Assembly: GCA_034716535.1 (NCBI GenBank)
Contig: JAYEJW010000704.1
Coordinates: 1 to 18,834, forward strand
Length of the DNA stretch: 18,834 bases
Source: JAYEJW01 sp034716535
Lineage (GTDB): Bacteria; Pseudomonadota; Gammaproteobacteria; Chromatiales; Chromatiaceae
Reading direction: 5' to 3'
Shown: positions 1 through 8,184 of the stretch, one piece after another
Layout: each line of letters begins with the position of its first letter
How positions within the stretch are numbered: the first letter of the stretch is position 1
Notes under the pieces: model-generated
Seen by the model: only the letters and a program-made list of their open reading frames with translations
Databases searched by the model: none
Told to the model about the DNA's origin: nothing
Translations under genes and position numbers: made by a program

Positions 1-1
1 C

Positions 2-1597
2 GCGGCCGCTCACTTTCGCTGGCCGGAGCCAAACCTCACGCTAGTGCGGACCGCGACCCGGCGTTTGACGTGGACCCTGATCCCGGCGGTGATGCTCATG
101 TACCTCGCGGTTGTGCTCGACCCGCTCGCGGGTGGTGGCACCATGGCGCGGCTCGCCGCCATCGTTGCCTTCGGCGCGGTCGCCTGGTTCATGTACCGGG
201 TTTTCCATCCGCGCCGCGGCGTCACGGCCCAGCTGCGCCACCCGGATGCCTATCCGTTGCTGATGAACAGCTACTGGCTTTGGTATCCGGCGCTCGTGCT
301 CTACCCGGTCGTGATGATCATCATGGCATGGTTCGGCTATCTGTACACGGCCACAATGGAAGCCAACAACTACCAGGCCTCGTTGCAGCTGGTTTTGGCG
401 GTGGTGCTGTTGGAAGCGCTGGCCCTGCGCTGGCTGCTCGTGGTACGCCGACGACTTTCCTATGAAGCGGCTCTGGAGCAGCACCGGGTGGCCTCGGAAG
501 CCGCCCAATCAGAGCCGCGGGAGCCAGGCGGGGAGGCCGCGGAGCAGCACTTCGATGAGCCGCAAGTGGACTTCTCTACGCTCAGCGCCGATACCCGTGC
601 ACTCATCCGCTTCAGCCTCGGTTTCGTCGCCTTGATCGGCTTCGTGCTGATCTGGTCCGACACGCTGTCGGCATTGCGCGTATTCGAGGATCACGTGCTC
701 TGGAACAGGACGGTTTCAGTGGGCGGCGAAGAGCAGCAACGGCCCGTCACGTTGCTGCATCTGGGGCTCGCCCTGCTCTTCGCCGCCGGCACCTGGGTTC
801 TGCTCAGGCGGCTGCCGTCGCTATTGGAGATCATCCTGTTGCGGCGCTGTGCACTGTCTGCCGCTGACCGTTACGCGGCCACGACCTTGACCAGCTATGT
901 CATCGGGGCGATCGGCATTTTGCTGGTGCTCGGCACGCTCGGCGTGAGCTGGGCGCACCTGCAGTGGATGGCGGCGGCACTCAGCGTTGGCATCGGCTTT
1001 GGCCTGCAGGAGATCGTCGCCAATTTCATCAGCGGCCTGATCATCCTGTTCGAGCGGCCGATCCGCGTCGGCGACACGGTCACGGTGGGCGATACCGACG
1101 GTGTCGTCACAAAGATCCGAATCCGCGCAACGACGATCCGTAACTGGGATCGCAAGGAGCTGTTGGTGCCGAACAAGGAGTTCGTTACCGGCCGGCTGCT
1201 GAACTGGTCTCTGTCGGATCCCGTCACCCGCATCGTGGTGGTGGTTGGTGTCGCCTACGGCAGCGATGTGGAGCAGGCGTCGGCGATCATGACAGGCATC
1301 GCACAGGCGAACGAGCGTGTCATCGACGAGCCGCCGCCAGTAGTGACCTTCGACACCTTCGGCGACAACGCGCTGACCCTAACCCTGCGCGCCTTTGTCG
1401 ACTCCGTCGATGTGCGCATCAGAACCATCTCAGCGCTGAATCGGGCCATCAACGAAGCCTTCGCCGACGCGGGTATCAGCATCGCCTTCCCGCAGCGGGA
1501 CCTGCATCTGGATACGACCCGACCGCTGCAGATCGAGCTGAGCAGGTCGGCGACGACGTCCGTGGCGCAGGGCTCCCGGTGCGAATCAAGCGAATGA
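2..1597 (+). CDS. MscK/MscM-type mechanosensitive channel (MscS superfamily), 5' end outside window
   Basis: This is the C-terminal part of a large inner-membrane mechanosensitive channel that releases solutes on hypo-osmotic shock. The reading frame is open right back to the first base of the window, and the residues before the GTG at 44 (HFRWPEPNLTLV) read as normal protein, so I treat that GTG as internal and the gene as partial. Hydrophobic segments lie at about residues 15-30, 75-100, 120-138, 195-212 and 240-258, counted from the GTG. The conserved MscS core follows: a pore helix rich in Gly and Ala (GIGFGLQEIVANFISG), then the beta-domain signature FERPIRVGDTV, then the C-terminal alpha/beta vestibule. 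MscK and MscM of E. coli exceed 1,000 residues, so roughly half may be missing upstream. Family assignment is firm; the exact paralogue is not. Confidence 0.93.
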   Translation, partial: AAAHFRWPEPNLTLVRTATRRLTWTLIPAVMLMYLAVVLDPLAGGGTMARLAAIVAFGAVAWFMYRVFHPRRGVTAQLRHPDAYPLLMNSYWLWYPALVLYPVVMIIMAWFGYLYTATMEANNYQASLQLVLAVVLLEALALRWLLVVRRRLSYEAALEQHRVASEAAQSEPREPGGEAAEQHFDEPQVDFSTLSADTRALIRFSLGFVALIGFVLIWSDTLSALRVFEDHVLWNRTVSVGGEEQQRPVTLLHLGLALLFAAGTWVLLRRLPSLLEIILLRRCALSAADRYAATTLTSYVIGAIGILLVLGTLGVSWAHLQWMAAALSVGIGFGLQEIVANFISGLIILFERPIRVGDTVTVGDTDGVVTKIRIRATTIRNWDRKELLVPNKEFVTGRLLNWSLSDPVTRIVVVVGVAYGSDVEQASAIMTGIAQANERVIDEPPPVVTFDTFGDNALTLTLRAFVDSVDVRIRTISALNRAINEAFADAGISIAFPQRDLHLDTTRPLQIELSRSATTSVAQGSRCESSE

Positions 1598-1818
1598 CAG
1601 TCAGCAACGCGGAAGGCGCGGTCAGCGGCAGCGGCCATGGCTACCTCCGCGAAAGCCCTTGGATCAGCAGCGATGTGGTTCTGAGCCTGCGCTACGACCT
1701 GTCGCCGGACGAGCGCGGACTCTTGCGCGCCCCGGGCAGCCCGGTCTGGACCTTCCCGGACGGCTACCTCGAACGCGCGGGGGTGGCGCTGGAGCGAGCC
1801 GAGCCGGTGGCGCTGTAA
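1594..1818 (+). CDS. small hypothetical protein overlapping the channel gene
   Basis: This is a 74-residue ORF whose ATG overlaps the channel stop codon in an ATGA arrangement, which would allow translational coupling. An in-frame GTG at 1579 is an alternative start. The middle section (VVLSLRYDLSPDERGLLRAP) has a plausible protein composition, with no signal peptide or membrane helix. I do not recognise a family. It could be a genuine small partner of the channel or simply open frame in GC-rich DNA. The overlap and sense orientation are the only positive evidence. Confidence 0.4.
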   Translation: MTVSNAEGAVSGSGHGYLRESPWISSDVVLSLRYDLSPDERGLLRAPGSPVWTFPDGYLERAGVALERAEPVAL

Positions 1819-1966
1819 GTGTAAGGAGACGCATCCCGGTCGGCGGTGCAGGCCGCGCAGAAACGTTGACTGCGGGCAATCCCCGACGCACTCCACATTT
1901 CTCGGGTGTGGTCCGGGCTGAGGTCTACCTCGGCGCTTAAACCGTCGACGAGCTGATCGCGCCCGG

Positions 1967-2140
1967 AATTGGCACCAGATGACAGGCGCCGCGAGCCGGC
2001 CGAGGGTTATCCTATTCGGAATAGCATCTGCAAGCTCGGAGCATCTGTCGCCGCCCCGAGCAAAGAACGGCGCGTGCGAGACACCGCGGTTCGCTGGAAG
2101 CAGCGGCAGCAGTCCCGGCCATGGTTGCCGGATGCCCAAT
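1967..2140 (+). promoter_or_regulatory. upstream region shared with the second outer-membrane protein gene (copy 1)
   Basis: A 26-bp block at 1967-1992, beginning AATTGGCACCAGATGACAGG, recurs with one mismatch at 8336-8361. Both copies lie 230-270 bases upstream of the likely start of an outer-membrane beta-barrel gene. Weaker similarity continues for about 150 bases, including CCGGCC, CTCGGAGC/TTCGGAGC, GCC(G)CCCGAGC and a GGATGCC near the end. Copy 1 also holds a perfect inverted repeat, CTATTCGGAATAG, at 2012-2024. No clear sigma-70 or sigma-54 promoter spacing was found, so the role as a shared control region is inferred. Confidence 0.5.
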
Positions 2141-2194
2141 ACCACAGAGCTTCCGCAACTGCGGTCCGTTCAACAACACCGAGGCCCCGCGAAA

Positions 2195-3487
2195 ATGGCA
2201 AAGCGAGCTATCGACAAGCTGCCGACCTGTCTGGTCCTGGTGGTACTGACGGTCACGAACGCGGCCCATGGCGCGGGCTTTTACAGCCCGTCGGTCGGCA
2301 CGCCGGGAAGCCTGGGCACGGCGGGTGTTGCAAATCCGACGAACACCCGGGGAGCGGATGCCGCCTGGACGAACCCGGCGGGCATGACCGGGATCGACCA
2401 GCAGCATCTGATTGCCGGGTTTCAGGTCATTGCTCCCAGCGTCAAGTTCAACGCGACGAGCGCCCGGAACAACGCCGTCCTGCCGCAGCGCTTGGGGCCG
2501 GTCCAGGGCGACAACGGCGGCAACGCCGCGCAGATCGCGCCGGTCCCCAGCTTCTTCTATGTGCGGCCGCTGTCCGATCGCCTTCGCTTCGGCCTCGCAT
2601 CAACGGCCCCCTTGGGCGGCGGCATGGACTACGGAAAAGACTTCGTCGGCCGCTATGCGATCCAGGATGTGACCCTGGCGGGGCTGGCGTTGACGCCGTC
2701 GCTCGCCTATCGGCTCACCGATCAGCTCTCGATCGGCGCCGGCGCATCGGTCGTGTACTCGGCCCTGAGTCAAACCGTCGCGATTCGCCAGGGCGCCCCG
2801 AACCCCGCACTCGATGGTCGCGTCAAGTTCGAGGACTTGGAAGACTGGGGCGTCCAGGCCATCCTGGGCCTGACCTATGCGTTCTCCGAGGACCTGCTGC
2901 TCGGTATCGTGTACCGCAGCGCGATGGATCTCAACCTGGAAGGCAACGTCAAGTACGAGGGGCTGCGTAACCCGCAGCTCGCGACCGCCCTGCCGCAGGA
3001 CGTCAAGATCAGCTGGACGAACCCGCAGTGGCTCGAGGCGGGCCTGCGGTATCGTCTGGACGACAAGACTCAACTCTATGTCAACGCCGGCTGGCAGGAA
3101 TGGTCTAAGTTCAGCAAGAACGAGCTCGGCTTCCGAAACGATCGGGTCATCGTCTCGGACAGGAACTGGGACGACACCTGGCATGCGGGTGTCGCGGCCG
3201 TCCGGCCGTTGAGTGAAAAGTCCTTCGTGTCCGTTGGCGTCTCCTACGAGAGCTCGCCGGTCAAAGACGCATACCGAACCCTCGACTTCCCGGTGGACGA
3301 GCAGTGGAAGCTCTCGGCCTCTTATGCCTGGAAGCAGAAGGACAATCTGGCCTTCTCGCTCGGCGCGACGCTGATATTCGTCGGCGACGCAGCGCTCGAA
3401 CAGACGGCTCAGCGGGTGACCGTCCGCGGCGACTACGACACCAACATGCTTGCGATCTTTGGCGGAACACTGCGCTACAATTTCTGA
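2195..3487 (+). CDS. FadL/TodX family outer-membrane transport protein (OMPP1)
   Basis: This is a 430-residue outer-membrane beta-barrel of the FadL/OmpP1/TodX family, which takes up long-chain fatty acids or other hydrophobic compounds. A Sec signal peptide (about residues 1-26, ending AAHGAG) is followed by the family N-terminal signature: mature GFYSPSVGTPG, then ADAAWTNPAGMTG, equivalent to the NPA hatch-domain motif of FadL. The rest is alternating amphipathic strands, and the protein ends in a terminal aromatic (LRYNF), as expected for Bam-dependent barrels. I chose ATG 2195 because it opens directly on the signal peptide; in-frame starts at 2132 and 1979 would add a non-signal leader. 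The Shine-Dalgarno is weak (GAGG about 11 bases upstream). Length matches the family. The substrate cannot be read from the sequence. Confidence 0.92.
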   Translation: MAKRAIDKLPTCLVLVVLTVTNAAHGAGFYSPSVGTPGSLGTAGVANPTNTRGADAAWTNPAGMTGIDQQHLIAGFQVIAPSVKFNATSARNNAVLPQRLGPVQGDNGGNAAQIAPVPSFFYVRPLSDRLRFGLASTAPLGGGMDYGKDFVGRYAIQDVTLAGLALTPSLAYRLTDQLSIGAGASVVYSALSQTVAIRQGAPNPALDGRVKFEDLEDWGVQAILGLTYAFSEDLLLGIVYRSAMDLNLEGNVKYEGLRNPQLATALPQDVKISWTNPQWLEAGLRYRLDDKTQLYVNAGWQEWSKFSKNELGFRNDRVIVSDRNWDDTWHAGVAAVRPLSEKSFVSVGVSYESSPVKDAYRTLDFPVDEQWKLSASYAWKQKDNLAFSLGATLIFVGDAALEQTAQRVTVRGDYDTNMLAIFGGTLRYNF

Positions 3488-3671
3488 CGTCGGCATCCGA
3501 TGATTCGCGGGTCCGGCTTGGATGACAGTCCATCGCGCACCGCAATCACCGCGCCCCGCCAGCGCAAAATCGCACCGTCGATCTGAACCCCACGGATCCT
3601 AATCCCCTCGCCCGCTGAGCGCGCGTGAGGTGATCTGGTCCGCGTCGCACGAACACAAGCCGGAGCAGAAC

Positions 3672-5387
3672 ATGATGACCATTCGACAGAGGTTTCAAAG
3701 CAAGGCAGGCTTGATCGCCGCGTTCCTGTTGCTGACGCCCTCATGGGGCGCGGCAGGGGTTCAGGACCCACCGCGGCTGGTGCTGCAGATTACAGTCGAC
3801 GCCCTGCGCGGCGATCTGCCCGGCCGGTATGCGCACCTGTTCGGTGACGGTGGCTTCCGCTACCTGATGGACGAGGGCGTGCACTACACCAACGCCCACT
3901 ACCAGCACGCCAACACCGAGACCATCGTCGGCCATGTCTCGCTGGCCACCGGCACCGTCCCCGCGGCCCACGGCATGGTCGGCAACGTCTGGTTCGACCG
4001 CGAGCAGGGTCGGCTGGTCTACAACATCGAGGACCCGGAGCACCACCTGCTCACCGCCGGCGCCGATGTCGACCGCGGCGCCGAGATCGATCCGACCCAG
4101 AAGGCGGCCAAGGTGGACGGCCGCTCGCCGGCGACCATCCTGGCCTCCACCTTCAGCGACGAGCTCGCCGTGCACACCAATGGCCAGGGGAAGATCTTCG
4201 CCGTCTCGATCAAGGACCGCGGGGCGGTGTCGCTCGCGGGGCACGCCGGCAAGGCGTTCTGGTTCTCCAAGGCCGGCGGCGAGTTCGTCACCAGCAGCTA
4301 CTACTACGACCAGTACCCCGACTGGGTGCAGGCCTGGAATGCGGAGCAGCCCGCACTGGCCTATGCCGGCAAGTCCTGGGCGCTGATGCAGGACCCGTCC
4401 GAGTACCTGTTCGGCGACAGCGACGACCGCGAGTACGAGACCGATTTCCCGGGCTTCGGCCGCACCTTTCCGCACCCCTACGGCGCGGCGGACGACAAGT
4501 ACTTCACCACCCGCCTGACCCTCAGCCCGGCCGGCGACGAGTTGACCCTGGCCTTCGCCAAAGCGCTCATCGACAACGAGCAGCTCGGCCAGGACGCCGT
4601 ACCGGACTATCTGGCGGTCAGCTTCTCCTCCACCGACTATGTCGGGCACCTGTTCGGCGCCTCCAGCCTGGAGTCCGAGGACAACCTGGCGCGGCTCGAC
4701 CGCACCCTGGCGGCGCTGTTCCGCCATGTCGACGAGAAGGTCGGCCTGGAGAACACGCTGATCGTACTGTCCGCCGACCACGGCCAGCCCGAGGTGCCGG
4801 GATACTTGCACGAGCTGGGCATCGAGCACGCGCGGCATTTCGACACCGATGCACTGGACAAGACCCCGGCCGTCGCGGCGCTGAAAGCGCGTTTCGGTAT
4901 CGCCGAAGGGCTCATCGAGGCCTTCTTCCAGCCCTACGTCTATCTCAACCGCGACCTGATCCGCGAGAAGGGACTGGACCAGGCCGAGGTGGAACAGGCC
5001 GTTGCCGAGGAAATGGTCAAGTTCGACGGCGTGGCGACGGCGGTCTCCAGCACCGCGCTGCGCACCGCCAGCCTGCCCGATACCGCGTTGCTGCGCGCCA
5101 TTCTGAAGAACTTCCACCCCAAACGTTCGGGCGACATCTACGTGGTGTTCGAGCCGAACGTCTTCATCACCGACTTCGATGGGCTCACGGTGGCCTCCAC
5201 CCACGGCTCGCCCTGGCGCTACGACACCTTCGTGCCGGTGATGTTCGCCGGCGCCGGCCTGGAGCCCCGGACCCTGAGCCGACCGATCACCCCCTACGAC
5301 GTGGCGCCGACGCTGGCGAATGTGCTCGGTATCAAGCCGCCCTCGGGTGCGATTGGCAACCCGTTGACCGAGGTCGTGGGCAACTGA
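3672..5387 (+). CDS. PafA-like alkaline phosphatase (type I phosphodiesterase/NPP superfamily)
   Basis: This is an exported phosphomonoesterase of the alkaline phosphatase superfamily, 571 residues. The start at ATG 3672 follows GGAG at 3662 and opens a signal peptide (about residues 1-28). Catalytic residues align with Elizabethkingia PafA: the Thr nucleophile is T84 (NTETIVGH), and N105 lies 21 residues later (HGMVGN), the same spacing as T79/N100. The K181-D-R183 pair (SIKDRG) matches K162/R164. Zinc ligands appear to be D43, D322, H326 (STDYVGH), D369-H370 (SADHGQ) and H511 (STHGSP). All expected active-site residues are present, so the enzyme should be active on phosphate monoesters. It sits 60 bases before the DUF1254 pair and may be co-transcribed with it. 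No Pho box was seen. The residue mapping is from memory of the family. Confidence 0.92.
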   Translation: MMTIRQRFQSKAGLIAAFLLLTPSWGAAGVQDPPRLVLQITVDALRGDLPGRYAHLFGDGGFRYLMDEGVHYTNAHYQHANTETIVGHVSLATGTVPAAHGMVGNVWFDREQGRLVYNIEDPEHHLLTAGADVDRGAEIDPTQKAAKVDGRSPATILASTFSDELAVHTNGQGKIFAVSIKDRGAVSLAGHAGKAFWFSKAGGEFVTSSYYYDQYPDWVQAWNAEQPALAYAGKSWALMQDPSEYLFGDSDDREYETDFPGFGRTFPHPYGAADDKYFTTRLTLSPAGDELTLAFAKALIDNEQLGQDAVPDYLAVSFSSTDYVGHLFGASSLESEDNLARLDRTLAALFRHVDEKVGLENTLIVLSADHGQPEVPGYLHELGIEHARHFDTDALDKTPAVAALKARFGIAEGLIEAFFQPYVYLNRDLIREKGLDQAEVEQAVAEEMVKFDGVATAVSSTALRTASLPDTALLRAILKNFHPKRSGDIYVVFEPNVFITDFDGLTVASTHGSPWRYDTFVPVMFAGAGLEPRTLSRPITPYDVAPTLANVLGIKPPSGAIGNPLTEVVGN

Positions 5388-5447
5388 TACGCGACACGCC
5401 AGCACCCGGCCATGGCCTGTGACAGACAAACCGAGGAGATTGGATCA

Positions 5448-6548
5448 ATGAAACCACCAACGATGAACATTGAAGTCAACCGAAGGAGAAGACGCGTGAG
5501 ATTTTCTGCACTTACCCTGGCGCTTGCCGTCGGTCTGAGCGTTCACGTTTTCGCATCGGCGCAACTCGCCGGCGACAACCTCGGCGAAAAGACGGAGGCG
5601 CGCGAGATTCCCGTCACCGTCGACAACTTCGCGCGGGCTGCGACCGACATCGAACTGGACAAATACGTGGGGCTCGCGGGCGGGGTGAACCGCTTCTATC
5701 ACTTCCGTGAGCCGACCCCGGTTGCGGATCAGCCGACGATCCAGATGAACCGCGACACGCTCTACAGCGCCGCCGTCGTCGACATCTCCAAGGGGGCAAC
5801 CCTGACCCTGCCGGATGTCGGCGACCGCTACATGTCGGCGATGATCGTCAACCAGGACCATTACATCAACGCGGTGTTCCATGGCGGTGGCACCTACAGG
5901 CTCGACACGGACACCTTCGATACTCCCTACGTCATCGTCTACATGCGCACGCTGGTGGATGCGTCCGCCCCGGCGGATGTGGCCGCGGTCAATGCCATCC
6001 AGGACCGGATGACAGTCGAGGCGGCATCGGCCAAGCCCTTCATTGCGCCAATCTACGACCAAGAGAGCTATGCAGGCCTGGTGCGCGCTGCGATCGGGTT
6101 CGCGCCCTACCTGTCCGGCAGCGCCCGCATGTTCGGCACTCGGGACGCGGTCTCTCCCGTGCGCCACCTGATCGGGACTGCCGGTGGCTGGGGTGGTCTG
6201 CCCGAAGCCGAGGCATTCTATGTCGGCGTGGAACCGGATTTGCCGGTGGGCGAATACAAGATCGAAGTGCCGGCAGAGGTGCCGGTGGGCGCCTTCTGGT
6301 CGGTGAGCCTTTACAACGCCCAACGCTTTTTCGAGCCCAACGCGCTGGACGCCTATGTCGTCAATTCGGTCATGGGCGAGCGCAACGCGGACGGCTCGAT
6401 GACGGTGCATTTCGGAGGCTGCGACGACGGGCGGATCAACTGCCTGCCTCTGATGGACGGATGGGTCTACACCGTGCGGCTTTATCAGCCAGCGCCGGAG
6501 ATCCTCGACGGAAGCTGGACCTTCCCAGCAATCCAGCCGGTGAACTAA
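5448..6548 (+). CDS. exported DUF1254/DUF1214 protein, paralogue 1
   Basis: This exported protein has an N-terminal DUF1254 domain followed by a C-terminal DUF1214 domain. The function of this family is not established. ATG 5448 is preceded by GAGGAG at 5433. An in-frame GTG at 5496 has an even better Shine-Dalgarno (AAGGAGA) and starts right at the hydrophobic signal peptide (RFSALTLALAVGLSVHVFASA), so it is a serious alternative start. Family landmarks visible are QMNRDTLYSAAVVD, VNQDHYINAVF, GGWGGLPEAEAFY and the C-terminal GCDDGRINCLPLMDGWVY, followed by LDGSWTFPAIQPVN. The two cysteines of GCDD...NC are shared with the downstream paralogue and could form a periplasmic disulfide. It lies 17 bases upstream of paralogue 2, clearly in one operon. 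Confidence 0.88.
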   Translation: MKPPTMNIEVNRRRRRVRFSALTLALAVGLSVHVFASAQLAGDNLGEKTEAREIPVTVDNFARAATDIELDKYVGLAGGVNRFYHFREPTPVADQPTIQMNRDTLYSAAVVDISKGATLTLPDVGDRYMSAMIVNQDHYINAVFHGGGTYRLDTDTFDTPYVIVYMRTLVDASAPADVAAVNAIQDRMTVEAASAKPFIAPIYDQESYAGLVRAAIGFAPYLSGSARMFGTRDAVSPVRHLIGTAGGWGGLPEAEAFYVGVEPDLPVGEYKIEVPAEVPVGAFWSVSLYNAQRFFEPNALDAYVVNSVMGERNADGSMTVHFGGCDDGRINCLPLMDGWVYTVRLYQPAPEILDGSWTFPAIQPVN

Positions 6549-6565
6549 ACGAATTGGAGATAGCA

Positions 6566-7564
6566 ATGAGACTACTGCTGACGCTCGCGCTTTGCGCACC
6601 CACCCTCGCATTCGCCGAGGATATCACCCTGGAAAATCTCATCCGGGCCGAAACCGACCAGATGATCCGTCAGAACATTAGAGCTTACGAGCTTGAGGTT
6701 GGAAAGCCGTTTCACCAACGCGACACGGTGGACCTCGCCAACCAGCCGGTGATCCGGATGAACCTGGATACCATCTATTCTTCGCTCGTCCTCGACCTGT
6801 CCGAGCCGGTCGAGATCACGTTGCCCGAGATCGATGGACGTTATCAGTCGATGCATGTGATGAGCCAGGATCATTACATGTTCGTCGAGGCCAAACCCGG
6901 CACCTACCGCCTGACCGCAGACGAGGTCGGGACTCGCTTTGCGGTCGTGGCCTTCCGCACCTTCATCGACCCGAACAACCCGGAGGACGTGAAAGCCGCT
7001 CATGCCGCACAGGACGGCATCGTCGTCTCCGGCGGCGGGGCCGGGCCGTTCGAGGCGCCGGACTGGGACACCGAGAAGCTGGCGGCGGTGCGCAAGGCGC
7101 TGAACGACCTCGCGGCGGAGATCAGCTTTGACTCCGCTCGTGCCTTTGGGCGCAAGGACGAGGTGGACCCGCTGCACTTCCTGGTTGGCGGGATCGCCGG
7201 GTGGGCCGGTTTGCCGGCACGGGGTGCCGTCTACCTGGTTGACGCCGTGGATCAGAACGACGGCAAGACGCCCTATGCGGTGACAGCGAAGGACGTGCCG
7301 GTCGACGCCTTCTGGTCGATCACCGTCTACAACGCGGACGGCTACATGGAGCCCAATGACATGGGCCGCAACAACTACAACAACGTCACCGCCGATCCGA
7401 ACGACGATGGGTCCATCACCGTCCATCTCGGTGGCTGCGACGATGCCCGCGTGAATTGCATCCCCGTCACCCCGGGCTGGAGCTATGCCGTCCGCCTGTA
7501 TCAGCCACGCGAGGAGATCCTCGACGGCAGCTGGACCTTCCCCGCTTTCGAACCGGTCAAGTGA
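6566..7564 (+). CDS. exported DUF1254/DUF1214 protein, paralogue 2
   Basis: This is a 332-residue exported protein and a tandem paralogue of the preceding gene. The ATG at 6566 follows TTGGAGA at 6554 and opens a clean signal peptide ending LAFAED. Shared landmarks are IRMNLDTIYSSLVLD, MSQDHYMFVEA, GGIAGWAGLPARGAVY, a VDAFWSITVYNADGYMEPN stretch matching the paralogue's VGAFWSVSLYNAQRFFEPN, GGCDDARVNCIPV, and the C-terminal EILDGSWTFPAFEPVK. The two copies are clearly diverged, so the duplication is old rather than an assembly artefact. Two adjacent diverged copies may mean a heteromer or different substrates, which is inference. An in-frame start at 6461 would overlap the upstream gene and add a non-signal leader, so I rejected it. 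Confidence 0.9.
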   Translation: MRLLLTLALCAPTLAFAEDITLENLIRAETDQMIRQNIRAYELEVGKPFHQRDTVDLANQPVIRMNLDTIYSSLVLDLSEPVEITLPEIDGRYQSMHVMSQDHYMFVEAKPGTYRLTADEVGTRFAVVAFRTFIDPNNPEDVKAAHAAQDGIVVSGGGAGPFEAPDWDTEKLAAVRKALNDLAAEISFDSARAFGRKDEVDPLHFLVGGIAGWAGLPARGAVYLVDAVDQNDGKTPYAVTAKDVPVDAFWSITVYNADGYMEPNDMGRNNYNNVTADPNDDGSITVHLGGCDDARVNCIPVTPGWSYAVRLYQPREEILDGSWTFPAFEPVK

Positions 7565-7741
7565 GCCTCAAGGCGCACTGTTCTACAGCGAACGCACGCC
7601 CGGATACGGTGGGGAGCCTGTCGAGGGTGTCGACATGATTAGACAGTAACCCTCCCCAAGCGAGTGGGGATACTTGGCTACGCAGCCGGTGGTAAGGCGT
7701 CGCAGAGACGACTATTGACCTAACGTTCAGAGGAGAGATCG
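7565..7741 (+). other. 177-base intergenic stretch before the glycine-zipper gene
   Basis: This stretch has no convincing ORF. A short hairpin with CCCC/GGGG arms lies around 7653-7670 (CCCCAAGCGAGTGGGG) but lacks a following T-run, so it is not a clear terminator. The end holds CAGAGGAGAG, a good Shine-Dalgarno for the next gene. It probably contains that gene's promoter, which I could not place. Confidence 0.3.
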
Positions 7742-8077
7742 ATGAAACACCAAAATATGCTGCTCGTCGTTGGTTTGTGCAGCGGATTGTTGATGACGAG
7801 TGCACTGGCCGGCGACAGCAACGTCAAGTCAGCCGCCGGCAGCGCGCTTGGAGGTGCTGCGGGAGCGGCGGTCGGTAAGAGCATGGGTGGAAGCGGCGTC
7901 GTGGGCGGCGCCGTCGGCGGTGGAGCGGGAGCCGCAGTGTCGACCAAGAAGAACAAGTCCGGGGCGGTCGTTGGTGGAGCCTTGGGAGGCGCGGCGGGTG
8001 CCGCATCCGGCGGTGTCGGTGGTGCCGCGCTCGGGGCGGGTGCCGGTGGCGCGCTCGGGCGCCAGCTCGGCAAATAG
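7742..8077 (+). CDS. exported glycine-zipper small protein
   Basis: This is a 111-residue small exported protein. The start at ATG 7742 follows AGAGGAGA and opens a signal peptide (LLVVGLCSGLLMTSALAG). The mature part is almost entirely Gly/Ala/Val in GxxxG-type repeats (SALGGAAGAAVGKSMGG, GGAVGGGAGAAV, GGALGGAAGAASGGVGG, GAGAGGALGRQLGK). It forms about three hydrophobic helices split by a charged turn (STKKNKS). This is the glycine-zipper pattern of membrane-associated or outer-membrane small lipoprotein-like proteins, but no lipobox cysteine is visible. The function is unknown. It could stabilise the envelope or form oligomers in the membrane. The composition is low-complexity, so family naming is uncertain although expression is likely. 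Confidence 0.8.
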   Translation: MKHQNMLLVVGLCSGLLMTSALAGDSNVKSAAGSALGGAAGAAVGKSMGGSGVVGGAVGGGAGAAVSTKKNKSGAVVGGALGGAAGAASGGVGGAALGAGAGGALGRQLGK

Positions 8078-8086
8078 CCGAGGCAT

Positions 8087-8184
8087 GGAACAACAGGGAC
8101 AGACCACGTCTGATCTGCGGGCCGCGTCCAACCTCGGGTAGTGCGCGCTGCGTGGCCGAAGAAACGTGGTCTGTCCCCGAATTC
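8087..8184. repeat. REP/MITE-like palindromic element, copy 1
   Basis: The element has perfect 14-bp terminal inverted repeats, GGGACAGACCACGT (8096-8109) and ACGTGGTCTGTCCC (8164-8177), giving an 82-bp core. It is flanked by GGAACAACAG on the left and GAATTC on the right. The inner sequence, including GGGCCGCGTCC and CCTCGGGTAGT, is nearly identical to copy 2 at 9483-9580. It contains no ORF. It resembles REP palindromes mobilised by REP-associated IS200-like transposases (RAYTs); none is encoded in this window. Confidence 0.85.

Noticed and set aside
41..508. 155-residue minus-strand open frame opposite the channel gene
   Set aside because: It is antisense to a well-conserved MscS-family gene and has the His/Arg/Gln-rich composition typical of shadow frames.
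1659..1940. 93-residue plus-strand frame after the channel gene
   Set aside because: No ribosome binding site or family resemblance, and it overlaps the better-placed ATGA-coupled small ORF.
1970..1990. Possible sigma-54 promoter in the shared upstream block (TTGGCACCAGATGACA)
   Set aside because: TGGCAC is present but the required GC 10 bases after GG (TTGC-type -12 element) is absent in both copies.
3741..5429. 562-residue minus-strand open frame opposite the phosphatase
   Set aside because: Long antisense frame caused by high GC and codon bias; the plus-strand product has all PafA catalytic residues.
5445..6611. 388-residue minus-strand open frame opposite the first DUF1254 gene
   Set aside because: Antisense shadow; no signal peptide, motif or ribosome binding site, and the plus-strand frame is a recognisable family.
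7653..7670. Terminator after the second DUF1254 gene
   Set aside because: A four-base stem without a T-run is not adequate evidence.
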